Origin: Sedimenticola sp.
Lineage (GTDB): Bacteria > Pseudomonadota > Gammaproteobacteria > Chromatiales > Chromatiaceae
Direction: 5' to 3'
Length of the DNA stretch: 7,323 nt
Assembly: GCA_027023915.1 (NCBI GenBank)
Contig: JALVUB010000162.1
Coordinates: 1-7,323, forward strand
Part shown: positions 1 to 5,578 of the stretch, piece by piece
Layout of the letters: every line of letters starts with the position of its first letter
Position numbering within the stretch: the first letter of the stretch is position 1
The notes under the pieces: model-generated
What the model was told of the DNA's origin: nothing
Databases searched by the model: none
What the model saw: only the letters and a program-made list of their open reading frames with translations
Program-made: the position numbers and the translations under genes

Positions 1-2
1 TC

Positions 3-560
3 TATCCAGAAGGGATGGAAAGGCATACCCGGGTGGAAGTGCCGGTGGTCTCCGAAGGGCTGTGCGGCGCCTCCCGGCCCGGCCACTTCACCGGCGTGGC
101 CACCATCGTCTGCAAGCTGTTCAACCTGGTGCAGCCCCAGGTGGCGGTGTTCGGCAAGAAGGACTATCAGCAGCTTCTGGTGGTGCGCAAACTGGTGGCC
201 GACCTGGCCATGCCGGTGAAGATCGTCGGGGTGGAAACGGTGCGCGAGGCCGACGGCCTGGCCATGAGCTCGCGCAACAACTACCTCACCGCCGAAGAAC
301 GCCGGCGGGCGCCGGCGCTCTACCAGGCGCTTCGTGCCGTTGCCGACGCGCTGCGGGCCGGAGAGCGTGACTTTTCCGCCCTGGAATCCCGGGGCAGGGC
401 GCTGGTGGACGCCGCCGGCCTGCACACCGACTATTTCGAAATCCGCCGCGCTCAGGATCTGGCCCCTCCTTCCGAAAACGACCGGCAACTGGTGATCCTG
501 GCCGCTGTCTTTCTAGGCAAGGCGCGGCTCATCGACAATCTGGAAGTCAATTTGGACTGA
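3..560 (+). CDS. panC: Pantothenate synthetase (pantoate--beta-alanine ligase), 3' part; start lies outside the window
   Basis: PanC joins pantoate and beta-alanine using ATP in the cytoplasm, the last step of vitamin B5 synthesis. The open frame enters from the left edge and ends at TGA 558-560, giving 185 residues, about the last two thirds of a usual ~280-residue PanC. Family blocks are clear: GASRPGHF followed by TIVCKLFNLVQP (pantoate/ATP pocket), then FGKKDYQQL, then READGLAMSSRN, whose SSRN is the KMSKS-like ATP loop of this nucleotidyltransferase superfamily, and ARLIDN near the end. An internal ATG at 15-17 is not the start because family-matching residues (YPEG) precede it. No T-rich terminator follows; the gene faces the toxin gene with 8 bases between stops. 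Identity is certain; the missing N-terminal part (with HIGH-like motif) cannot be checked. Confidence 0.97.
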   Translation, partial: YPEGMERHTRVEVPVVSEGLCGASRPGHFTGVATIVCKLFNLVQPQVAVFGKKDYQQLLVVRKLVADLAMPVKIVGVETVREADGLAMSSRNNYLTAEERRRAPALYQALRAVADALRAGERDFSALESRGRALVDAAGLHTDYFEIRRAQDLAPPSENDRQLVILAAVFLGKARLIDNLEVNLD

Positions 561-592
561 AACGCCGGCTACGCCAGCCCGCGCAGTTTCAG
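557..592. other. Imperfect stem-loop between convergent panC and toxin gene ends
   Basis: CTGAAAC at 557-563 is the exact reverse complement of GTTTCAG at 586-592, and inside it GGCT 567-570 pairs with AGCC 576-579 around a 5-base loop, separated by internal loops. The structure covers the last bases of both convergent genes and the 8-base gap. No T-run follows on either strand, so it is not a classical intrinsic terminator; it could protect or define 3' ends, or be chance. Confidence 0.3.
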
Positions 593-988
593 AAAAGCTG
601 TTCGCGGGTCGATTATCGAAAGCGCTTCTACTGTTTCCAGGTCAAGCAGGGCTTTGTCGCCGGTTATGAGCAGATCAGCCTCTGCCTCGATTGCCGCGGC
701 GATGATGGGCCAGTCATCCGGGTCGGGGAAGCCGGACGGCATGGTGGCAACGCCGTCGGGAACGCCGGTGATGCGTTGAAACACTGTCTCCGCAGCCTGC
801 CACTGGTCATCATTGGCGTGGAATTTATGGCGCAGCAAGCGCCGTGTTTCCATGATGATGGCCGGGCAGACGAGCACCTCCATGCGACCGGCGTCGTGGG
901 TACTCATCGCGGCGTCGATAAGGTCCGCGCACAGCCCCCGGGCGATAAAGGAAGCGATCCATACGTTGGTGTCGAAGAAGATCTTCAT
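569..988 (-). CDS. PIN-domain toxin of a type II toxin-antitoxin pair (VapC-like ribonuclease)
   Basis: This 139-residue protein is a PIN-domain nuclease of the 'putative toxin, PIN family' type (COG1569-like). Toxins of this class usually cut RNA with Mg2+ held by four acidic residues. Visible candidates are D6 in FFDTNVW, E47 in IIMETRRLL, D91/D92 in the DPDD stretch before a hydrophobic helix, and D111 in LLITGDKALL; all sit at the expected spacing, so the enzyme looks intact. The ATG at 988 overlaps the antitoxin stop as ATGA, and no good Shine-Dalgarno precedes it, suggesting translational coupling to the antitoxin. It stops at TAG 571-569, 8 bases from the panC stop. Sampled parts of the gene look slightly less GC-rich than panC, compatible with acquisition but not proof. 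The RNA target cannot be read from sequence. Confidence 0.88.
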   Translation of the reverse strand: MKIFFDTNVWIASFIARGLCADLIDAAMSTHDAGRMEVLVCPAIIMETRRLLRHKFHANDDQWQAAETVFQRITGVPDGVATMPSGFPDPDDWPIIAAAIEAEADLLITGDKALLDLETVEALSIIDPRTAFLKLRGLA

Positions 989-1200
989 GAAATGTCACGA
1001 AAGACATCTTCGTCCGTGAGGTAGCCGGCGCGTTCCCCCAGTGGGAGCAATTGCCGGCGCGCTTCGCGAAAGGCTTCCACGGCAAGCTGCCGCCGCAACA
1101 TCTCCCGCACCAGATCGCTCTTGGTGCGCTGCCGGGCGCGGGCCAGCTCGGTCAGTGTCCGATCCAGCTCATCATCCAGCCGAATGGTGAGAGAAGGCAT
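985..1200 (-). CDS. Ribbon-helix-helix (CopG/Arc-type) antitoxin
   Basis: A 71-residue protein with the layout of an RHH antitoxin. The N-terminal strand SLTIRLDDEL is followed by two helices (residues ~12-25 and ~28-40, with the TKSDLVREML pattern), forming the DNA-binding dimer. The C-terminal tail from about residue 45 (ending LTDEDVFRDIS) would wrap and neutralise the toxin. It is first in the operon, with the toxin overlapping by 4 bases. The start ATG at 1200 is supported by GAGGTGA at 1210-1204, 6 bases after the GAGG core. A palindrome at 1222-1240 lies just upstream, consistent with autorepression. The family call is strong; pairing with the neighbouring toxin is inferred from overlap and order. 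Confidence 0.88.
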   Translation of the reverse strand: MPSLTIRLDDELDRTLTELARARQRTKSDLVREMLRRQLAVEAFREARRQLLPLGERAGYLTDEDVFRDIS

Positions 1201-1221
1201 GATTCACCTCATGATTTCGGG

Positions 1222-1240
1222 TGTAAGACAACATCTTACA
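1222..1240. promoter_or_regulatory. Candidate antitoxin operator (perfect 7-base inverted repeat)
   Basis: TGTAAGA at 1222-1228 and TCTTACA at 1234-1240 are exact inverted repeats with a 5-base spacer, 22-40 bases upstream of the antitoxin ATG. RHH antitoxins typically bind short palindromes over their own promoter. The position directly downstream of the candidate -10 box would block transcription start. The repeat is seen; the function is inferred. Confidence 0.45.
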
Positions 1241-1242
1241 AG

Positions 1243-1248
1243 AGTATA
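1243..1248 (-). promoter_or_regulatory. Candidate -10 box of the toxin-antitoxin promoter
   Basis: Read on the minus strand this is TATACT, a five-of-six match to the sigma-70 -10 consensus, placing the start of transcription near 1236 inside the palindrome. No good -35 hexamer lies 16-18 bases upstream (only GC-rich sequence around 1265-1272), so the promoter would be weak or activator-independent in an unusual way. Weak evidence. Confidence 0.3.
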
Positions 1249-1276
1249 GCGCCGTGATAATGGGCGAGCCATCGAA

Positions 1277-1313
1277 AACAGGGGAGGTCTGAGTTTTTCA
1301 GACCTCCCCTGTT
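1277..1313 (-). terminator. Intrinsic terminator of the PDZ-protein gene
   Basis: The arms 1277-1292 and 1298-1313 are a perfect 16-base inverted repeat around a 5-base loop. On the minus strand the hairpin is followed by TTCG, giving a short run of four T that begins inside the stem. It lies 35 bases beyond the TAA of the PDZ gene and immediately before the toxin-antitoxin promoter region, so it would insulate the two. On the plus strand no T-run follows. Confidence 0.75.
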
Positions 1314-1347
1314 GATAGGAGCATCCCTGCCGCCACGGCCTCTTGGC

Positions 1348-2130
1348 TTACCAACGCCAGTAATTTCCTCTCGGCTCCTGCTGCCGGAACCAGGGCGGCG
1401 GGGCGAAGAAGTCGTCGTTGAAGGCCGGCATCCGGGGGAATTCCGGCATGGCGGGGAAGGGCGGCATCTGTTCGCTGAGGGCGTCAAGCAGTTGCTGCTT
1501 CATGGGGCCGGGCAGATCACGCTCCTTGCGCACCTGGGCAGCGATTTCGTCGCGGGTGCCTTCGTATTCGAAGCGCTTTTTGTTGCCTTTGCCATCCAGG
1601 TATTCCACCGCCGCCTTGTACTTGCCGTCAGGTTGCTTGGCTACTGAAAGCGACTGGAAGTTTTCCCACACCTGGGAGTGGAAACCCGGCGGCGCGCTGA
1701 AGGGAGGCCGGCTGGCGGACCAGCGGCTCTTCAGGGTGGCTTCCAGCTTGGTCGATTTGCCATGACGCACCACTTCCAGGGTCACCTTGTCGCCCGGCTT
1801 GGCGGAACGGACCCGCTCCACCAGGTCGTTGGGGGTAAAGAGTTTTTCGCCGTTGTAGCTGAGCAGCACGTCGTGGCGCTTGAGTCCGGCGCGCTCGGCC
1901 GGCGAGCCGGGAATTACGTCCATCACCATCAACCCCTGGTTCTGTTCCACGTTGTCGGGCAACTGGGCCTGCACGGCGGGCGGCACACGGCCCACCGAGA
2001 CGCCCAGCCAGACCGGTCCCTGAACCTGGGTTTTGTTATCGGGCGCCTTTTGCGGTTGGGGTGGCGGTTCCAGCGCCCAGCCCGTGCCCAGCGCGGCCAC
2101 CAGGGGAATCAGAATAAGTTTCTTCTTCAT
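1348..2130 (-). CDS. Exported protein with one PDZ domain and an aromatic/proline-rich tail, no protease domain
   Basis: 260 residues. A basic MKKK start and hydrophobic stretch to about residue 19 form a signal peptide, so the protein should be periplasmic or envelope-attached. A PDZ domain spans roughly residues 40-134: WLGVSVG, then VIPGSPAERAGLKRHDVLLSYNG, the same fold used by HtrA proteases to bind C-termini. Residues ~153-220 form a second small region (WENFQSLSV, YKAAVEYLDGKG, RFEYEGTRDEI) I cannot assign. The tail (~222-260) alternates Met-Pro and Phe-Pro and ends NYWRW. No catalytic triad is present. The ATG at 2130 is chosen because AGGAGG (2141-2136) overlaps the in-frame GTG at 2136, two codons upstream, and therefore serves the ATG. 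The gene is divergent from hsp20-1 and has its own heat-shock-like promoter; a role in envelope protein quality control is inferred. Confidence 0.82.
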   Translation of the reverse strand: MKKKLILIPLVAALGTGWALEPPPQPQKAPDNKTQVQGPVWLGVSVGRVPPAVQAQLPDNVEQNQGLMVMDVIPGSPAERAGLKRHDVLLSYNGEKLFTPNDLVERVRSAKPGDKVTLEVVRHGKSTKLEATLKSRWSASRPPFSAPPGFHSQVWENFQSLSVAKQPDGKYKAAVEYLDGKGNKKRFEYEGTRDEIAAQVRKERDLPGPMKQQLLDALSEQMPPFPAMPEFPRMPAFNDDFFAPPPWFRQQEPRGNYWRW

Positions 2131-2132
2131 TG

Positions 2133-2141
2133 TCACCTCCT
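2133..2141 (-). promoter_or_regulatory. Strong ribosome binding site deciding the PDZ-gene start
   Basis: On the minus strand AGGAGGTGA, nine bases complementary to the canonical 16S rRNA 3' tail, lies 5 bases (from the AGGAGG core) before ATG 2130. It contains an in-frame GTG (2136-2134), which cannot be the start because the ribosome binding site covers it. Confidence 0.8.
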
Positions 2142-2164
2142 GCTTGGTTGCTCACCTCTCCAAG

Positions 2165-2191
2165 GTATGAGTCCACACCGCCATTTTCAAC
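2165..2191 (-). promoter_or_regulatory. Sigma-32-like promoter of the PDZ-protein gene
   Basis: On the minus strand GTTGAAA (2191-2185), then 13 bases, then CTCATAC (2171-2165), compared with the heat-shock consensus CTTGAAA / CCCATNT. That is 6 of 7 at -35 and 4 of 6 scored positions at -10. It predicts a transcript start near 2158 and a leader of about 28 bases. The same -35 could serve sigma-70 (TTGAAA, 17 bases, TACCTT), with a poor -10. Confidence 0.45.
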
Positions 2192-2236
2192 GAAAACCCT
2201 GGATTTGCATTGATCGCGCACAAGGTTTTCGCCCGG

Positions 2237-2264
2237 CTTGATTTTTTTGTGGCAACACCCACTT
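2237..2264 (+). promoter_or_regulatory. Sigma-32-like heat-shock promoter upstream of hsp20-1
   Basis: CTTGATT at 2237-2243, 14 bases, CCCACTT at 2258-2264. The heat-shock consensus is CTTGAAA with 13-15 bases to CCCATNT; matches are 5 of 7 and 5 of 6 scored positions with the right spacing. Start of transcription would be near 2271, leaving a leader of about 45 bases before hsp20-1. It probably drives hsp20-1, degQ, cbpA and cbpM together. Confidence 0.65.
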
Positions 2265-2303
2265 GGCATGGAAGACAGCAGATTCCCGTCGAAGTTCGAT
2301 AGG

Positions 2304-2313
2304 AAGGAGGTGA
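2304..2313 (+). promoter_or_regulatory. Extended ribosome binding site of hsp20-1
   Basis: AAGGAGGTGA is a ten-base complement of the usual 16S rRNA 3' end, with 6 bases between GGAGG and the ATG at 2317. It is the longest such match in the window and predicts very efficient translation. Confidence 0.8.
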
Positions 2314-2316
2314 ACC

Positions 2317-2811
2317 ATGTCAACACTGCAACAGATCAAGAGCGGGATGAGCCAGGCCTGGGACAATCTGGTGGATGGCTGGCAGCATCTCTACCGCAAG
2401 GCGGCGGGCGCCATCACCCGTTTCAGCCGGGGGCGGGCCGGTGATGAGGAACGAAGCGAGATTGCCCTGCGCAGCACCGGTTGGGGTATGCTGCCGGCAG
2501 AGGTGTTCGATGACGACAGCAAGGTGGTGGTGCGCATGGAGGTGCCCGGCATGGAAAAAGGCGATTTCGACATTCAGGTGGTGGAGAACTACCTGGTGGT
2601 GAAAGGGCACAAGCATGTGCAACGGGAGCATACCGAAGGCCGCTTTCACGTGCTGGAACGCGCCTACGGCAGCTTCGAGCGGGCCATTCCCCTGCCGGAA
2701 GCGGTGGTGGCGGAAAAAGCCGAGGCCGGCTACCGCCGGGGCGTACTTGAGATAAGGCTGCCCAAGTCGTCGGCACTCTATCGCCGCAATATTGAGGTGA
2801 AAGTGAACTGA
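2317..2811 (+). CDS. Small heat-shock protein 1 (Hsp20/alpha-crystallin family) with long amphipathic N-terminus
   Basis: An ATP-independent holdase of 164 residues that would bind unfolding proteins and pass them to DnaK. The alpha-crystallin domain runs about residues 58-150: PAEVFDDDSKVVVRMEVPGM at its start and the hallmark A-x5-GVL motif at 137-144 (AEAGYRRGVLEIRLPK). The C-terminus IEVKVN carries an I/V-x-I/V-like docking motif. The first ~55 residues are unlike the other two Hsp20s here: a Trp-containing amphipathic helix (W15, W22, then a basic stretch HLYRKAAGAITRF), which could support oligomerisation or membrane contact (inference). Start ATG 2317 has a near-perfect ribosome binding site. 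The gene heads the hsp20-degQ-cbpA-cbpM run, with 56 bases to degQ and no convincing terminator between. Confidence 0.93.
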   Translation: MSTLQQIKSGMSQAWDNLVDGWQHLYRKAAGAITRFSRGRAGDEERSEIALRSTGWGMLPAEVFDDDSKVVVRMEVPGMEKGDFDIQVVENYLVVKGHKHVQREHTEGRFHVLERAYGSFERAIPLPEAVVAEKAEAGYRRGVLEIRLPKSSALYRRNIEVKVN

Positions 2812-2867
2812 TTCGTCTCTTTGCAGTCGGAATCATCGTCTTTTCGTTAAAAAACATTGAGGTAGCC

Positions 2868-4229
2868 ATGACGCCAAAACTCATGCCCAGGCACTTTTTC
2901 GTGTGGTTGTTCAGTCTGTTTCTGGCTTGGGGAACAGCGCCGGCATCGAGTGCCGGGGTGCCGGGCGACACCCTTGCGCCCATGCTCAAGAAGGTGTTGC
3001 CGGCGGTGGTGAACATCTCCACCACCACTTATCTGGCACAGCGCCCCAACAGCCTGATGAACGATCCCTTCTTCCGCTACTTTTTCGGCCAACAGGGGCC
3101 GGTGGTGCGCCGCCGCGCCCAGAGCCTGGGCTCGGGTGTCATTGTCGATGCCAGGCGGGGCTGGATCATCACCAACAACCATGTGGTGGAGGGCGCCGAC
3201 GAGATCACCGTCACCCTGCGGGATCAGCGCAGCTTCAAGGCCAGGCTGTTGGGCGCGGACCCGGCAGTGGACGTGGCGCTTTTGCAGATCCGCGCCAAGG
3301 GGCTGACCGCCTTGCCGCTGGGCGATTCCGACCGGTTGCAGGTGGGTGATTTCGTGGTGGCCATCGGCAACCCCTTCGGCCTTGGGCAGACGGTCACCTA
3401 CGGCATTGTCAGCGCCCTGGGACGCAGTGGCCTGGGCATAGAAGGCTATGAAAATTTCATCCAGACCGACGCCTCCATCAACCCCGGCAACTCGGGAGGC
3501 GCCCTGGTCACCACCCACGGCGAGCTGGTGGGGATCAATACCGCCATTGTCGGCAACAACGGCAATGTGGGCATCGGCTTTGCCATTCCCGCCAACATGG
3601 TGAAGGCGGTGGCCACCCAGCTGGCCCGGTACGGCGAGGTGCAACGGGGTCAGTTGGGCGTGGTGATGCAGGACATGACACCAAAGCTGGCCAAGGCCTT
3701 TGGACTCTCCCAGGCGCGGGGCGCGGTGGTGACCCAGGTGGTGCCCGGCTCGGCCGCGGAAAAGGCGGGTTTGCGCGCGGGTGATGTGATTGTGGGCATA
3801 AACGGTCGCGAGGTGCGCGACGGCAGCGCCCTGCGCAACGCGGTGGGCGTGCTGCGGGCGGGCACTACCGTGCGGCTGAAGGTTCTTCGGGACGGGCGTC
3901 CGCTGTGGATCAAGGCCACCATCGCGCTGCCGAGGGACGCGCGCACCGAGGGACGGCGGATTTCGCCCCTGCTGAGCGGCGCCCTGCTGGGCAATGTCGG
4001 CAAGCGTCACCATTCGGCGGAGGGCGGTGGTGTGCTGGTGGTGAAGGTGGTGCCGGGCAGCCCCGCCTGGGAGGCCGGCCTGCGCAAGGGTGACATCATT
4101 CTTTCGGTGAACCGGCAGCCGGTCCCCGATCTGCTCGCCTTGTCGCAGGTGGTGTCTCAACAGAGGCGCAATGGTTTACTGCTCAATGTGCGCCGGGGCA
4201 ACGGCGCCCTGTACATCGTGATGAGATAG
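2868..4229 (+). CDS. degQ: Periplasmic HtrA-family serine endoprotease, DegQ-like (trypsin domain plus two PDZ domains)
   Basis: DegP/DegQ proteins degrade or refold misfolded envelope proteins. The 453 residues match DegQ length (~455). A signal peptide with hydrophobic core FFVWLFSLFLAW ends near residue 29 (ASSA/G). The catalytic triad is complete: H105 in TNNHVV, D135 in DPAVDVALL, S209 in NPGNSGG. PDZ1 spans about 259-353 (QLGVVMQDM, VVPGSAAEKAGLRAGDVIVGING) and PDZ2 about 365-453 (VVKVVPGSPAWEAGLRKGDIIL). The short segment between residues ~52 and 85 lacks the long Q-linker of DegP, hence DegQ rather than DegP. ATG 2868 has GAGGT at 2859-2863; a later Met at codon 6 has less support. 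cbpA follows after 7 bases, its ribosome binding site overlapping this stop. Odd point: an envelope protease is embedded in an operon of cytoplasmic chaperones. Confidence 0.95.
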   Translation: MTPKLMPRHFFVWLFSLFLAWGTAPASSAGVPGDTLAPMLKKVLPAVVNISTTTYLAQRPNSLMNDPFFRYFFGQQGPVVRRRAQSLGSGVIVDARRGWIITNNHVVEGADEITVTLRDQRSFKARLLGADPAVDVALLQIRAKGLTALPLGDSDRLQVGDFVVAIGNPFGLGQTVTYGIVSALGRSGLGIEGYENFIQTDASINPGNSGGALVTTHGELVGINTAIVGNNGNVGIGFAIPANMVKAVATQLARYGEVQRGQLGVVMQDMTPKLAKAFGLSQARGAVVTQVVPGSAAEKAGLRAGDVIVGINGREVRDGSALRNAVGVLRAGTTVRLKVLRDGRPLWIKATIALPRDARTEGRRISPLLSGALLGNVGKRHHSAEGGGVLVVKVVPGSPAWEAGLRKGDIILSVNRQPVPDLLALSQVVSQQRRNGLLLNVRRGNGALYIVMR

Positions 4230-4236
4230 AGAGGCG

Positions 4237-5181
4237 ATGGAATTCAAGGACTATTACAAGATCATGGGGGTGAGCCGCGACGCCACCCAGGACGAGATCA
4301 AGCGGGCTTACCGCAAGCTGGCGCGCAAGTATCATCCCGATGTGAGCAAGGAGCCGGACGCCGAGGAGAAATTCAAGCAGCTCGGCGAGGCTTATGAAGT
4401 GCTCAAGGACCCGGAGAAGCGGGCCGCCTACGATCGTCTGGGAGCCAATTGGAAAGCGGGGCAGGAGTTTCACCCGCCGCCCGATTGGGACGCCGGCTTC
4501 GAGTTTCACGGTGGCGGCTTTACCGGCGCGGAGAGCGCCGATTTCAGCGACTTTTTTGAATCGCTCTTCGGTGGCGGCTTCCGCCAGGCCGGCGGCGCGC
4601 GCGGCGGTTTTCACGCGCGGGGGCAGGACACCCACGCCAAGGTGCTCATTGATCTGGAGGACGCCTATCACGGCGCGGTGCGTCAGATCACCCTCCAGTC
4701 GCCGCGGCTCGATCCCGGTGGCCATGTGGTCACCCGTCAGCGCACCCTCAAGGTGAACATACCCAAGGGGGTGCGCGAGGGGCAGCGCATCAGGCTGGCG
4801 GGCCAGGGCTCCCCCGGTGTCGGTCAGGGGCCGGCGGGTGATCTTTATCTCGAGATCGCCTTCAAGCCCCATTCCCTCTACCGGGTGGAGGGCAAGGATG
4901 TCTATCTGGAACTGCCGGTAACGCCATGGGAAGCAGCCCTGGGTGGCCGGGTGAAAGTGCCCACGCCAGGCGGTGTGCTTGATTTGAAGATTCCCGCCGG
5001 TTCCAACACCGGTAGAAAGATGCGCCTCAAGGGCAAGGGCATTCCGGCCAGGGAGCCGGGAGACTTCTATGTGGAACTCAAGGTGATGACGCCGCCGGCG
5101 GAGAACGACGCGCAAAAAGCGCTCTACCGGCAGATGGCGGAGCAGTTTCACTACAACCCGCGCAGCGCGCTGGGGGTGTAA
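4237..5181 (+). CDS. cbpA: DnaJ-type co-chaperone CbpA (curved DNA-binding protein A)
   Basis: CbpA stimulates DnaK ATPase and delivers clients; in E. coli it also binds curved DNA in the nucleoid. The 314 residues (E. coli 306) comprise a J domain at 1-70 with the invariant H33-P34-D35 after YRKLARKY, a Gly/Phe-rich linker at ~72-128 (FHGGGF, FESLFGGGFRQAGG), and two C-terminal client-binding beta domains (LKVNIPKGVREGQRIRLAGQG; VTPWEAALGGRVKVPTPGG). There are no cysteines and no CxxCxGxG zinc repeats, which separates it from DnaJ. YHPDVSKEPDAE and VTPWEAALG closely resemble E. coli CbpA. The start at 4237 follows GAGAGG (4229-4234), which overlaps the degQ stop. cbpM follows after 3 bases, the standard pairing. 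Confidence 0.96.
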   Translation: MEFKDYYKIMGVSRDATQDEIKRAYRKLARKYHPDVSKEPDAEEKFKQLGEAYEVLKDPEKRAAYDRLGANWKAGQEFHPPPDWDAGFEFHGGGFTGAESADFSDFFESLFGGGFRQAGGARGGFHARGQDTHAKVLIDLEDAYHGAVRQITLQSPRLDPGGHVVTRQRTLKVNIPKGVREGQRIRLAGQGSPGVGQGPAGDLYLEIAFKPHSLYRVEGKDVYLELPVTPWEAALGGRVKVPTPGGVLDLKIPAGSNTGRKMRLKGKGIPAREPGDFYVELKVMTPPAENDAQKALYRQMAEQFHYNPRSALGV

Positions 5182-5184
5182 GCC

Positions 5185-5493
5185 ATGAGTGAGCTGGAAC
5201 AGAAAATTCACGAAGGGCTGCTGCTGGACGAGAGCTGCGAGCTGACCCTGGCGGAGCTGAGCCGTGCCTGCGCCATGCATGGTGATTGGGTGCTGGAGCT
5301 GGTGGAAGAGGGCATTTTGGAGCCTCGCGGGCTGACGCCCGCCGACTGGCGCTTTGCGCCTTCCGCCCTGCGGCGGGCCCGCATCGTGCGCAACCTCCAG
5401 CAGGATCTTGGCGTGAACCTGGCCGGCGCCGCCCTGGCAGTGGAGCTGCTGGAGGAGTTGGAGCGGCTGCGCGCCCGCCTGGGATGCGGTTGA
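5185..5493 (+). CDS. cbpM: Chaperone modulator CbpM
   Basis: CbpM binds the J domain of CbpA and blocks both its DnaK stimulation and its DNA binding; it is not a DnaK cofactor itself. The protein has 102 residues (E. coli 101). Residues ~18-65 form a MerR-like winged-helix head (LTLAELSRACAMHGDWVLELVEEGILEPRG, then W55 and F57 in the wing), and residues ~80-100 a Leu-rich coiled coil (ALAVELLEELERLRARL) typical of the family. ATG 5185 begins 3 bases after the cbpA stop, so the two are probably translated in a fixed ratio. A sigma-32-like promoter for the next genes begins only 7 bases after its stop. Assignment rests on the fold pattern, length and cbpA linkage. Confidence 0.93.
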   Translation: MSELEQKIHEGLLLDESCELTLAELSRACAMHGDWVLELVEEGILEPRGLTPADWRFAPSALRRARIVRNLQQDLGVNLAGAALAVELLEELERLRARLGCG

Positions 5494-5500
5494 AACACCT

Positions 5501-5528
5501 CTTGAAAAATCGGATACCGACCCTATCT
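5501..5528 (+). promoter_or_regulatory. Sigma-32-like heat-shock promoter upstream of hsp20-2
   Basis: CTTGAAA at 5501-5507 is a perfect -35, followed by 13 bases and CCCTATCT at 5521-5528, which matches CCCCATNT at all but one scored position. This is the best heat-shock promoter in the window. Transcription would start near 5535, giving a leader of about 58 bases. It makes hsp20-2 and hsp20-3 a separate, probably stronger unit, on top of any read-through from cbpM. Confidence 0.78.
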
Positions 5529-5578
5529 GGAAGCTAGACAAAGGCTTCGTTGAAGAGGCTGAACGCGGACCAGTTTAG

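Noticed and set aside
2249..2282. Sigma-54 (-24/-12) promoter in the divergent intergenic region
   Set aside because: TGGCA motifs occur, but no GC element lies at the required 10-base spacing from GG, while a sigma-32 pattern fits the same stretch well.
2131..2316. CIRCE/HrcA operator in the heat-shock intergenic region
   Set aside because: No TTAGCACTC / GAGTGCTAA inverted repeat or near match is present.
2809..2849. Terminator between hsp20-1 and degQ
   Set aside because: TGATTC/GAATCA pair over only 6 bases around a 15-base loop, with an interrupted T stretch; too weak to stop transcription, so a shared transcript remains more likely.
2847..4160. Minus-strand open frame of 437 codons opposite degQ
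   Set aside because: Composition-driven shadow: Gln/His/Arg-rich, no family resemblance, and it lies fully antisense to a gene with an intact catalytic triad.
4183..5541. Minus-strand open frame of 452 codons opposite cbpA and cbpM
   Set aside because: Shadow of two well-supported genes in GC-rich DNA; no ribosome binding site or recognisable domain.
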